Below, one piece after another: positions 54,560 through 64,000 of a stretch of DNA of 64,000 nucleotides. The position numbers and the translations under genes were made by a program. Under the pieces are notes generated by a model, which had not been told where the DNA came from, did no database searches, and worked only from the letters and a program-made list of their open reading frames with translations. Numbering within the stretch: the first letter of the stretch is position 1; each line of letters begins with the position of its first letter. Source of the stretch: Phragmites australis (Eukaryota > Streptophyta > Magnoliopsida > Poales > Poaceae); contig NC_084922.1 in NCBI RefSeq assembly GCF_958298935.1, positions 17,238,501 through 17,302,500 of the forward strand. Direction: 5' to 3'.

Positions 54560-56030
54560 GGTTCTAGTTTTATTTAGCGGTAGTAGAGATTTATTGAGTC
54601 ACTGATAAATGAGATTTTTAGATTTATTGGAATTCTATCGGCGGTAAATCGATAAATTTTTCAGTTAAAATTCAGAAAAATGGCTCAATTTCTTTAGAAA
54701 ATAACACTAATTGTCTTAAAACCGCTTGACATAAAAAAAACTATACATAATAATATAAAAAATAGATAGGGCTGGTAGGAATTAAAAAAACAAAAAATTT
54801 GGGTGGTAAAGAAATTTACCAGCCTCCACTGGTAAAATGGAAATCTTAGAAATCTCAGAATCGCATCACTGATATTTTTTTCCCTGTTCGTGGTGGCGGA
54901 GTAATTCAGACCTCTCATTGTGGTCGCTGGAGGGTGAGGAGCAGAGAGCGAGAGACTGCATTAAGGTATGAACAATGCTACGTGTTTGAAGAAAGAAGTG
55001 GTAAGAATCTATATAAAAATTATAATTTCATATATATATACATAAATATCACAATGCTTAAATATAATTAATTATCTAGTTAGTATTAATATAAGTAGTA
55101 ATACTTTAGTAAATATGTTTCCTCCGTCTAAGCATATGTGTCAATGTAGTTAAGAAAAAATATGATTTTTTCTATAAGCATGTTCTTTGAAAACCCATTG
55201 TACATACTCTTAGTAGCACTCCGGGTTCCGTGGGTGTCGCGCAGTGCTCTCGTCAACGGACCAGGAGGGCACGATAGAATATTTAGATTATTCCGGACGG
55301 TGCAGTGTGGCTGTGACACTCCAACGTGAATGGATGAGCTCGTTGACGCCAGCGGTGATGCAGAAGCACCGGGTGCTCAAATCACATGGGGCAGCTATAC
55401 GGCAGGCAGGAGACATCGATCGGCGGTTTTGCAGGAGCACCGGATGCTAAACTGTGAGGTAAAGGACAGGCAGGACAAGCAGGGTATCATCCGGATTAAA
55501 TTGGTTTCGGCGATTAATCGACTGTAAAGTGAAGGCCCGTATCGATCCAATGCTTCGGACTGGACGGAGAAGCAAGATGCTGCCACAGTGACAACTCAGA
55601 TGGCATGCTTGTATTCTTCAGGGTCCATGGAAGTCGTCGTCTGTTTACATCTCACTTTCGTGATCACTAGCCAGCACGACACCACTAATGGATGAAGAAA
55701 AGCGCCGACATTTCTTTAGTGGCCAACTTGGCTACATGATCTTGTTTCCTGATACAGTCTGCTACGAGGAACATTATAATAAGGCTCGGATAATTATTCG
55801 ATGAAGAACTTCCTGGCTTACGACGTTCAATAAGATCTATACATCTTTTTCCCTCAGAGCATCTTCATTAATGGAGCCTATAGTTAAATTTACTCCTTCC
55901 GATTACAAACATGTAGGTCACTTTATGATTCTTTTTATCAAACCATTTTTATTTTTAACTATCATTATATGGAAAATTAGATAGTTATTGGATCCACGGG
56001 AAATTGACATGAGATTAGGAGACAATATAC
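54560..56030. other. Unassigned AT-rich intergenic DNA
   Basis: No gene is recognised. CCTCCGTCTAAGCATATGTGTC-like (near 55120) and CTCCTTCCGATTACAAACATG-like (near 55893) words resemble the CTCCCTCCGT ends of grass Mariner/Stowaway-type elements, but they are in the same orientation and do not define one element. A GC-richer island at 55220-55480 has only short frames. Confidence 0.35.
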
Positions 56031-56039
56031 ATGGGCAAA

Positions 56040-56480
56040 TATTGTGGTTGCAAAAATAATCCATCCTATACAAACAATCTTCATACCTAATTGCAATATA
56101 ATAGAAGGGGTCATAATACTCTATGAGACCATCTATGAATTGCATAGGAAAAAGCAGAATAGGGTGATGCTCAAGATTGATTTTGAGAAGGCATATCATA
56201 AAGTGAAATGATCATTCCTCCAACAAACTTTGAGAATGAAAGGATTTTCAGCACAATGGTGTAACTGGATCTAAAATATTGTGTCTCGAGGCATGTAGGA
56301 ATTAAGATCAATAATGAAGTTGCATATTATTTTCAAACTCATAAATGACTTAGACAGGGTGATCCCCTCTCGCTTATACTCTTCAAGAATAGGTGACGGC
56401 TTAATTATAGAATATGTGGATAATCTTTATATCGACCTTATATTTTTTTCTTTACCTTCCGGTTCTTTCAATCATCCATG
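56040..56480 (+). mobile_element. LINE reverse transcriptase fragment
   Basis: The plus strand encodes NIIEGVIILYETIYELHRKK, NRVMLKIDFEKAYHKVKWSF and LQQTLRMKGFSAQWCNWI, the LINE RT block with the FEKAYDKVKW motif. Here the catalytic Asp is His. A later frame has DGLIIEYVDNLYID, a decayed YADD region. Stops interrupt it. No flanking target duplication was sought in detail. Confidence 0.75.
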
Positions 56481-58960
56481 ATGAGACTATGTAATAATGA
56501 ACAAAAGGCTCTATGCATCAGAGGATGCAAAATACCGGAATTCGTTCCTTTATCTAAAAATGATTAATGTTACTACGTTCATCATAAATAATATTTTCAT
56601 AATATATAATTCCCTAGTTTTTTTATTTGAAATTTTTACTGTTCATAGTCTCCAAGATAAAAGTTTGCCACTACTTTTCTTTACTTAATATTAAAGAATA
56701 GTAGTAAAATTATAATTATATGAAAGTATTTTAAATGATAAATCTATTCATATTGTTTTTGTAGAATCTGATTAGAATAAATAATTGTTCAGAACTCATC
56801 CCACCCTACCCCAAACCATCAATGAAAGATCAGTATCAATCTGAAATTAAAATCCAAATACAGAACAACTTTACAAGATCCTACTGAGTCAACCTAGCAG
56901 TATGATACCATATGATGCAGGGGATGGCCCGACCTTCTCGACATAGGATCACCGAAGATAAACAATGATGAATCATAGGCATTCACCCGATGCCATTGCA
57001 AGGATTTGTGCCTCTATAGATTCATCAAATCACACGCTTAAAGATAATTATCAAGCCCTCAATTTTCAGTGGAAAAGCCAGCACAATCTTAATTGAAATA
57101 CCTTATTCCTCTCTATGTTTGTTGCACCTAATCAGAGGAAGAATGGGCATGAGAATCTCATCATGAGAGTAGCTTGTAGCTAAAATATATTCATAATGTT
57201 GAGTTTGAGTAGATAGATGCACATCTCTAGCTTATATAGACTCCTAATATGCCTAAAATAGGAAACAAACTCATTATACAAGTTGGACTCGAATAAACAA
57301 ATACTAAACTTTCTGCCATCGGTTTCTCTTTGATATTGCAGTGAAACCAAAAGGAAACAAGGTGTGGACTAGATCCATTGCATGGGCTATCAAATATGGT
57401 TTCCAACGGGTAGTCACATGTCCGAAACAGATTCCGTATGAGGGAGATATGAACTTTCTAATCCAAGTCTTCTGGCTGTGACAAGATCAATCCAAATTGA
57501 ATCCAAACATTTCTAATATTCAAAATTCATGTTAAGTTGAAACCATGCCAATCATGAAAAGGAAGTCTCTTAAATATTAGAAAACCCATAGAACAGATGT
57601 ATATCCTCTAATAATTTCTTGTAAGCCTCAGACTCTCCATGTTTAGCAATCCTCACATGTTGCCATGACAGCCTGCGCAACATCGAGTAAAATTATCATA
57701 TTTTTGGTACGAACCTCCAAATCACATGTCGTTTGCAATTGATCCATTGGAAAGTAGACTTGATAAACTTTACAAATAACAAACTTGTATGTCATGACAC
57801 CCTCTAAAAACGTGTACACAATGTCAACAAATTGATAAACATAATAGCAAACCATCTAACAAAAATTTAGGCACCTATTCCCCATCAGCTAGACTTGATA
57901 GTTTTAATCATATTAATTGTCAAACTTTAGAAAGTTTGGCAGCATGTGTACTAGGATAAGAAAGAAAAAACATAGAGAGTATCTCTTTCTCCTTTAAATA
58001 ATATATTTTAAGAAAAATCATTAGTCAAAACATCATATTGAAGATGGAGTTGATACCATTAGCAACTACCTCTACAACATGTTGGCTTTAGTTGACTCTA
58101 TAAGTTAATTGGCCCCACATGGCATAAAAAATGTGGTGGGTCCATGATAAGAGTATATAGATATGTTGTACCCACCTCCATCCCCTCTCCTGTTGGTGAA
58201 AGAACTGCACATGCCCAAGAACAAGGTCGGAGCCAGGCATTAGTGCCCCTCGCCACCCCTCCCCCCCCAAAAAATAAAATTCTTTAGAACACGTGTAGCT
58301 ATTGGAGCCTAGACCGTCTAAGTGTTTAGGTAATCTAGCCCACAAGCAAGGACATGGATCCTTGCAGTAGCAGCTATCCACCGTGCATTAAGTTGATGGA
58401 AATCTCCATCGTCCGATCATCATGTGATGGCCCAAATCTGATTGCTACAATGGAAACTATTGGGGAATGAGTAGGCTATGTTAGCGCAAAACAAAAGTTC
58501 TATCGCGTTCATTGAGGAAACCATACGAGTAGGGGATTATGGATTGTTAACATTAGACGCATAGAACAACAGGAGAAGAGTTGGAGAAGGCTAGTCCAAC
58601 ATCAATCGATCTTGTCGTGAATCGATTGGCTTTTCCTCGCGTCCTTGTCGCCGATCAGCACTACAACAACAGCAACAACGCCTCTACGATATCCACATGT
58701 CTAGGGGTGAAACACCGTGCTCAGGTGTGCTAGCACCACGTGCCTATTTAGGGATTTGTGATGAAGTCGCATGGACGTGGCAGCTAGGGTTTCAGGGTGG
58801 TGGAATTATGTAACCATGTGCCCGGTTAGGGATTCATGAAAAAATATCTTTGATATAAATAAAATAAAAATGCAAGTTAAAAGAAACTTAGGAAGTACAT
58901 ATAAGTATATAAATATAAATATACCTATACATAAGATAAAGGTTTAATCCTTTTTATTAG
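56481..58960. other. Unassigned AT-rich stretch
   Basis: No gene is recognised. Short frames (57643-57855 and 58088-58381 on the minus strand) have no motif. A short C-rich run lies at 58259-58270. The sequence near 58110-58145 can pair as a small hairpin (GGCCCCACATGG...GTGGTGGGTCC). Confidence 0.35.
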
Positions 58961-59019
58961 TTATATCTATACATATATAAATAATTGGTTGATTGAAACG
59001 GTTGTGTTAATATATAAGA

Positions 59020-59039
59020 ATATATATATATATATATTA
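59020..59039. repeat. (TA)n microsatellite
   Basis: About ten TA units in a long AT-rich region. Confidence 0.9.
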
Positions 59040-60909
59040 TAAAGTATACATGTTGTATATGTGTACATATACATGTATGTATATTAGTATATGGGAAATA
59101 TAATAAAAAGGAAAAAGGAAAAACCATCTCGGGTCAGCTACCCAACCCACAACCCAACTCCCCCTCCCCCTTCTTTCTCCTATCAGGTCGCTCGGCTGCC
59201 GACCCGGCCACTTTTCCCTCCCTCCTCTCTTTCACTTTTTCTCTGGGCCATGCGCTATCCCCTTTCGAGTCACTTCATCATGCGAGACTGAAGCTAGGCA
59301 GACTTGTTGTTAACCTCATGTTGATCCCCTCCCTCTATTTTTCATGGTCCAAAACACCAATGATTCCGGATCCAATATGGCACAAATCGCACGGAAGAGG
59401 TCATCTAGAAGCTTGTCATTGTGTTGTACGAGGACATCACCGCCAAAACCCTTTATTCCAAGCCGTATTCGAGTTAAAATGAGAGAGATTGGACCTGGAT
59501 CAAGATGTGCACAAGCCGGACTTCACCCTAACCCTAACTGAGATGGACACGAGCACCCTCTCCTCCCCGAGTATATATGTCAACCCCTAGAGCTTCCTTG
59601 GAGGATCCACCCTCTTTTCCCCAAAGCAATCGGTTGAATCTGCCCACCAGACTACTCCGAAGCCCACCGCCGACAACACGTACACAAAATAGAATCGTAG
59701 TGGGTAGGTGGTCCTTTTCTGCCGCTCTTTAGAGCCAATGGTGCATCACGACATGATTTCATTGTCTTTATGGCATAGCTCCACCACGGGAGATTGTCGT
59801 CGCTGTCTCTATCTGGAGACGGCGTAAGGAGGAAGTTGACTAAGGTGGCCCAATCTAAACTCGAGGTTGATGTTTAAAATCTAACATACCCTTGGAGCTC
59901 TTAGATCATGGCCGCCCAATCTAGAATCAATGCACTAGATTTAATGGCCCTAACAGTGCTGTTAGCTAGCCGATTAACACCGTCGGTGCCATGTTCTTGA
60001 GTAGATGCCAATGTTCTGAAGGAGCTAGAAGGACTTCAGGACCAAGACTTCAAAGACCCAACTGAGTATAGTGAAGGCAAGTTGTGTTCCTAGCCATATT
60101 GATATCAGTTTTTGAAATGTTTTATTTTACAAACATTCATGCTAATAATATTGTTGGAAATCCCAAAAAGTTAGGCTTTACACTAGTTATCCTTTATCAT
60201 CCTTATCACTATGGTTATGGTTTTGGTTATGGAAGGGTAGATGACGCATAGCCTTTCTTTGGAATGGTGATTATAATAATGACTCAATTGAATATGATAA
60301 TGGTCCTATGCAATTGTGATAAAAGATGTTGGTCTAAATTTTGTAGCAACATAGAATTTAGTATTTGAAGCAAGTGATTTGGATGAGACCGGTACAGGAT
60401 ATACGGTTGGGTTTATGGTAGTCTTGCTCAAATGTACCAGTTCGTGTAGTGATCTTACCAAGTTAATAGTACAATCAGAAGCTTGGTATGGGACATGCCT
60501 AGCTGATTATTTTGCTTTACTCTCCACATTGCGTAAACCATTTGGTTGTTTGGAACGGAAGGGTATACTTCCAGGGTTTCCATTAGCGTAAGAGGAGGCT
60601 TCCGTTGTTGAGGTGTATTCACATGATGGTAAAACCTTACTAGGGATGCACAGGTTGAGAGGGGCTCTTTGTAAAGGCTTTGTAATGAATTCCTAGCACA
60701 CACTTTGGAAGTGTGTAAGAGTAATCCGTCGGCGAATGGGTGCTCAACAAATATGGAAGACATGACTTCTGAGTAATGTTTACAACCTCTGTAGAGTGTA
60801 AAACTGGAAAATCAGCAGTACTCACAGTTACAAGTGGCAAGGAAAACATTATATGATTAGAACTTGCTGGTCTGATTTGGTTGGTTTCATCAATCATAGT
60901 GGTGGGAAC
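59040..60909. other. Unassigned stretch left of the 60.9-kb LTR
   Basis: No gene is called. A plus-strand frame at 60379-60591 (MDETGTGYTVGFMVVLL onwards) has no recognisable family. Pyrimidine-rich sequence lies at 59140-59250. Confidence 0.3.
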
Positions 60910-61805
60910 TGTTGGAGCAAGAGTTCGTCTTACCCCAGCAAGTACGGCGAGAGTTTCTTCTAAGGAGGAGACTCAAGCTTGGAGACAAAGTTTGAGAGGA
61001 AGGAACACCACGAATATATTGATGATAGGAAAGTGTATTACTCTGGGAGGAGTATCACAACGTTCGCTGTGATGCGTGTCCTTTTTCACTGTGACCTTGG
61101 GTTTTTCTTCTCTCCTTTCCAGAGGACCATGGCCTCCTATTTATAGGGCCATGCGTAGCTTAGCGTACAAGTTACCATAATGTACAAATATCCGAGATCC
61201 GACTAAATTACTGAGCCTTATCCCGGATAACTACCTTCTATCCTATCAGGAGATAAAATATCCACCATGGTAATTATCGTGGTGCCTGCCCCCTGAAGGG
61301 GGCAAGCCGGTCGCCAATTGCAACCCGACGCCACACTGTCAGGGGTGTCATGATAGGTACCATCATGCCGGGGTGTCAGAGCGGCGCCCATTAGCCTAGG
61401 TCTTTAATGCCGGTCACTTCCTGGCAAGCAAAGCACGACCAACGCTCCCCTTTCGGCAGATCTTCCCAGGGCCCACTAGCTCACCTCGTTGCCTTTGGGG
61501 AGGTGGCCTAATCATGCCGAGGCGGGGGCCTCGGGAGGCATAGAACAGGGAGGTGAAGATGTTGGGAAGCGGGATCCCGGAGGGCCAGGACTTAGGGAGG
61601 CCGAAGCTTCGGAGGACCGAGGCTTCGGGAGGCTGTGTTTTGGAAGGCTTCGGGAGGGCTTCGTAGGTGCGAAGGGGTACAATGAAAGGATCTGATGATA
61701 TCGGAGATAGAGCTTTTAACAGAGGGTTCAGAGATCAAGGCTTCGGAGGGACCTGGATGATGATATTCGACCGTTACCCTCAGGCTGGTTTATTTTCCCC
61801 CAACA
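60910..61805 (-). mobile_element. LTR (896 bp) with matching TGTTGG...CCAACA ends
   Basis: The ends TGTTGGAGCAAG and TTCCCCCAACA form a perfect 6-bp terminal inverted repeat. A minus-strand TATA box (CTATAAATA) at 61138-61146 lies mid-LTR. The left flank is GGAAC. The right flank GTACC differs, which argues against a solo LTR. CTTCGG-rich words occur at 61605-61760. Confidence 0.75.
61138..61146 (-). promoter_or_regulatory. TATA box of the LTR, minus strand
   Basis: Minus strand reads GGCCCTATAAATAGGAGG. It drives leftward, as expected for this element's U3. Confidence 0.55.
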
Positions 61806-61817
61806 GTACCCCCTCAT
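61806..61817 (-). promoter_or_regulatory. Polypurine tract next to the 3' LTR
   Basis: Minus strand AATGAGGGGGTAC directly precedes the LTR start TGTTGGGGG. Grass gypsy elements typically have a GGGGGCTAC-type tract here. Confidence 0.6.
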
Positions 61818-62251
61818 TCTCGGGCCCCGATGTTTCGGAGGGGGAGAGGATGAAGAGGAAAAATCAACCCTATCCTGGTATCGTATCAAGGATGCCTGAT
61901 GGCGATTCTCTGTCCTTCGAAGTTGCTAGAGTAGAGGTTTCGTGTGGGTTTGGAGAATCCCACATGTTCGCCTGGCGGGACAAGATGTGCCACTGCCGTG
62001 TTCTGACTGGATAATGCGAGGGGTCGCTAGGGTCTTGTGCCCCCGTTCCTGTCACGCGTCGAAAGGGGTTTGGTTCATTAATGTGACGGGACGTCCGCAC
62101 GAGAAAATGAGGTATTTCATCGTGGAGCGTTGCCACGTGTTGGAGGGAAACCGGATATGGCCACGGCCCTGTCCCCTAGGTGTTTAATGGGAGGACACAG
62201 CGACATTCTCCCCACTTCGTCTTCCGGACCTACATGGCTGCGTGGCTCGGG

Positions 62252-62258
62252 TATAAAG
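62252..62258 (+). promoter_or_regulatory. TATA box of the antisense ORF
   Basis: TATAAAG in CTCGGGTATAAAGCCGAG, about 65 bases before the ATG at 62320. A tiny upstream ORF (ATG at 62291, MSSS then stop) lies between. Confidence 0.55.
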
Positions 62259-62319
62259 CCGAGGTTACCCGGTTGGAGTCTCCACAGTCCCATGAGCAGC
62301 AGTTAACCTTGACTTGAGT

Positions 62320-62760
62320 ATGGCATCGTCTTTATCTTCATCCTCCTCGGAGACATCGATGATCTCGACGGCTCCTTCGGGAGTTGAGCTGTTTCGGTCG
62401 TTGGCAGAGGTGTCGGAGGCCGAACGGCTTCCACCTCTGCAGAGGAGGCAGTTGTCCGCTGCTCCGGCCTGACCTTTGGCTGGGGAGGGCATGCCTGTCA
62501 AAATCATCGATATCTCTGATGATGACGAGGAGATCGACTGGGATCTCCTGCTAAGGGAGAGTGAGCCATCGTTTGTTGGCCCGGCAGCGAAGCAGGAAGA
62601 GGTCAGGAAGGCGAGGGAAAGGGCCTCGCCGGTGACCTCCTCGAACTCCTCAGCATCCTCCGACAGCTCAAGAGCCGGCTACTATATCGGCTTCCGTAAT
62701 GGCAGGCCGCAGATGAAGCGCGTACGCCGTCTCATGCATGGCCCCTACCGAGACTCGTAG
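62320..62760 (+). pseudogene. Antisense ORF for a small acidic protein, one in-frame stop
   Basis: From ATG at 62320: MASSLSSSSSETSMISTAPS, GVELFRSLAEVSEAERLPPL, QRRQLSAAPA, then an in-frame TGA at 62470. The same frame continues with MPVKIIDISDDDEEIDWDLL, a Ser/Ala-rich low-complexity stretch, YYIGFRNGRPQMKRV and HGPYRDS to the TAG at 62758. Total length is 146 codons. A single base change would explain the stop, so the decay is recent. The acidic DDDEE patch after a hydrophobic KIIDI is notable. No known domain. Similar small proteins are encoded antisense in Tat-lineage gypsy elements, where their function is unknown (recalled knowledge, not checked). Confidence 0.6.
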
Positions 62761-63319
62761 GAGGTGAAGGCGGTCACTGGGTTGACGTACTTGGTGACGC
62801 TGTGATATATCCATGTCACTGCTGGACTTAGTAACCTTGTACTCTTTCTCACCTTGTTTTGCTCCATAGGGATCCATCTTCTTTGTGGCAATTTCTTTAC
62901 GGTTGTTTTAGTTTGTATCCTCTGGATGTACTAGTTGTTTAATAATATAACATGGATCTTTGGGAACAGTCGTGTCTCCCTCCGTATCGCAATGCGAGAG
63001 GACCTTTTGAACGGGTGGCCGCGTGTGTGCGTGCTTTTGTGCCTCCAAACCGTACTTCTTTGTCCCTTTCGAAGGCAACGGCTAGTTTTTCTGACGACTA
63101 GTGGATACGTAGGGTAACTAAGGAGAACTGGGTGGAGTAGTGGTGACCTCGTCGTCCCTGGTTACTGTGTACTCCTCGGGCCTGGTTACTGCGTACTCCT
63201 TCCTAATTTGTTCCAGATTTCTGACTCACCAAAGTTCCTTTGGAATCTTTGGAGATGAACTCCGAAGGTAGTCCTTGATTCTTTGGGTCCTTAGTGACTA
63301 TCCGGGTTGAAGGCGATAA
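62761..63319. other. Non-coding stretch between antisense ORF and tandem array
   Basis: Probably the 3' UTR of the antisense transcript. No ORF of note. Confidence 0.4.
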
Positions 63320-64000
63320 TGTGTTGGAGGCACAGCCGAAGGCTAGGAAAGAGAGGTGGTCCACGACCCCCCTCGGCCCTTAGCCGCTACCCGGCTCCGC
63401 AGGTACTCCGTCCAGAGCTTGGCGACGGCGCGTCGGAGGCAAAGCTGAAGGCGGAAGAGGTGGTCCTTGACAACCTCGGCCCTTAGGCGCTATCTGGCTT
63501 TGGAGGTACTCCGTCCGGAGCCTGGCAACAGCGCGTCGGTGGTGAAGCCGAAGGCTAGGCGGGAGAGGTGGTCCGCGACCCCCTCGACCCTTAGCCACTG
63601 CCCGGCTCCAGAGCTACTCCGTCCAGAGCCTAGCGACGGCGCGTTAGAGGCAAAGCCGAAGGTGGAAGAGGTGGTCTGCGACCCCCTCGGCCCTTAGCCA
63701 CTGCCCGGCTCTAGAGGTACTCCGTTTGGAGCCTGGCGACGGTGCGTTGGAGGCGAAGCCGAAGGCGAAAGAGGTGGTCTGCGACCACCTCGGCCCTTAG
63801 GCGTTGCCTGACTTTGGAGGTACTCCGTCCAGAGCCTGGCGACAGCGCGTCGGAGGCAAAGTCGAAGGCTAGGCAGGAGAGGTGGTTCGCGACCCCCTCG
63901 ACCCTTAGCCGCTGCTCGGCTCCGGAGCTACTCCGTCCAGAGCCTGGCGATGGCGCGTCAGAGGCAAAGCCGAAGGCGGAAGAGGTGGTCCTCGACCCCC
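63320..64000. repeat. 103/108-bp tandem repeat array, continuing past the window
   Basis: The (G)GTACTCCGTCC-type anchor occurs at 63402, 63505, 63613, 63716, 63819 and 63927, giving periods 103, 108, 103, 103, 108. The extra five bases come from a CTAGG(C/A)GGGAG versus G(C/T)GGAAG variant at the start of the unit, so two monomer types alternate in the pattern A-B-A-A-B-A. Shared words are GAGGCAAAGCCGAAGGC, GAGGTGGTC, CGACCCCCTCG and CCCTTAGCC. About 6.5 units are visible. Confidence 0.93.

Larger units (their letters stand above)
60910..64000 (-). mobile_element. 3' end of a minus-strand gypsy element (Tat-like), running off the window
   Basis: Order from left: 3' LTR, polypurine tract, antisense ORF with its own TATA box, then a tandem array to the window end. 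The pol genes would lie beyond 64000. Orientation is set by the polypurine tract and by a minus-strand TATA box in the LTR. Confidence 0.6.

Noticed and set aside
60379..60591. Possible retrotransposon RNase H fragment
   Set aside because: The frame has no catalytic motif and no recognisable similarity.
60910..61805. Solo LTR with target duplication
   Set aside because: The flanks GGAAC and GTACC do not match, and a polypurine tract follows on the right, so it is better read as a 3' LTR.
63320..64000. Possible CRISPR-like array
   Set aside because: Units are contiguous ~105-bp tandem repeats with no unique spacers, in a plant genome.

Overview
The window looks like a transposon-dense chromosomal segment of a grass nuclear genome. 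The genes have grass-type GC-rich exons split by GT-AG introns. The repeats are plant Ty3/gypsy LTR elements, CACTA, hAT and PIF/Harbinger-type DNA transposons, and LINE remnants. No prokaryotic organisation, CRISPR array or rRNA gene was seen. The species cannot be read from the sequence.

Three host genes appear complete, all on the minus strand. One is an eight-exon HAK/KUP/KT potassium transporter (9333-12757, 817 codons, every splice phase consistent). The other two are phi-class glutathione S-transferases (34581-35638, 226 aa; 53577-54452, 219 aa), both with the 49-bp middle exon. They lie about 18 kb apart and are separated by transposons, so they look like a split tandem pair. Broken host genes include a frameshifted PPR fragment at the left edge and a NAC-domain ORF that runs into LINE reverse transcriptase at about 4.15 kb.

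Layout. 0-9.3 kb: PPR remnant, LTR-like sequence, NAC-LINE chimera, LINE tail, a ~50-bp minisatellite, a PIF/Harbinger-like element, and a foldback repeat just 3' of HAK. 13.35-33.1 kb: a nest of decayed minus-strand gypsy sequence. It has two minus-oriented LTRs, plus-strand (antisense) ORFs related to the 'putative gypsy-type transposon' domain, a minus-strand gag-pol, and two solo LTRs with perfect 5-bp target duplications (GTCGA; ATGTA). 33.1-35.7 kb: a weak gene candidate and GST 1. 36.2-45.85 kb: a hAT transposase pseudogene split by a CACTA-like element and capped by a plus-strand gypsy element that has lost its 3' end. 46.6-49.4 kb: a second hAT. 51.3-53.4 kb: CACTA-derived DNA with a ~725-bp tandem duplication, then GST 2. 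54.5-60.9 kb: mostly unassigned, with one LINE fragment. 60.9-64 kb: the 3' end of a minus-strand gypsy element with LTR, polypurine tract, an antisense acidic-protein ORF with its own TATA box, and a 103/108-bp tandem array running off the window.

The most distinctive theme is the repeated occurrence of plus-strand ORFs, several with their own TATA box, lying antisense to minus-strand gypsy elements, often beside tandem repeats. This fits Tat-lineage gypsy elements that carry extra antisense ORFs. The genes that probably still work are HAK and the two GSTs. Each GST has a changed glutathione-site residue.
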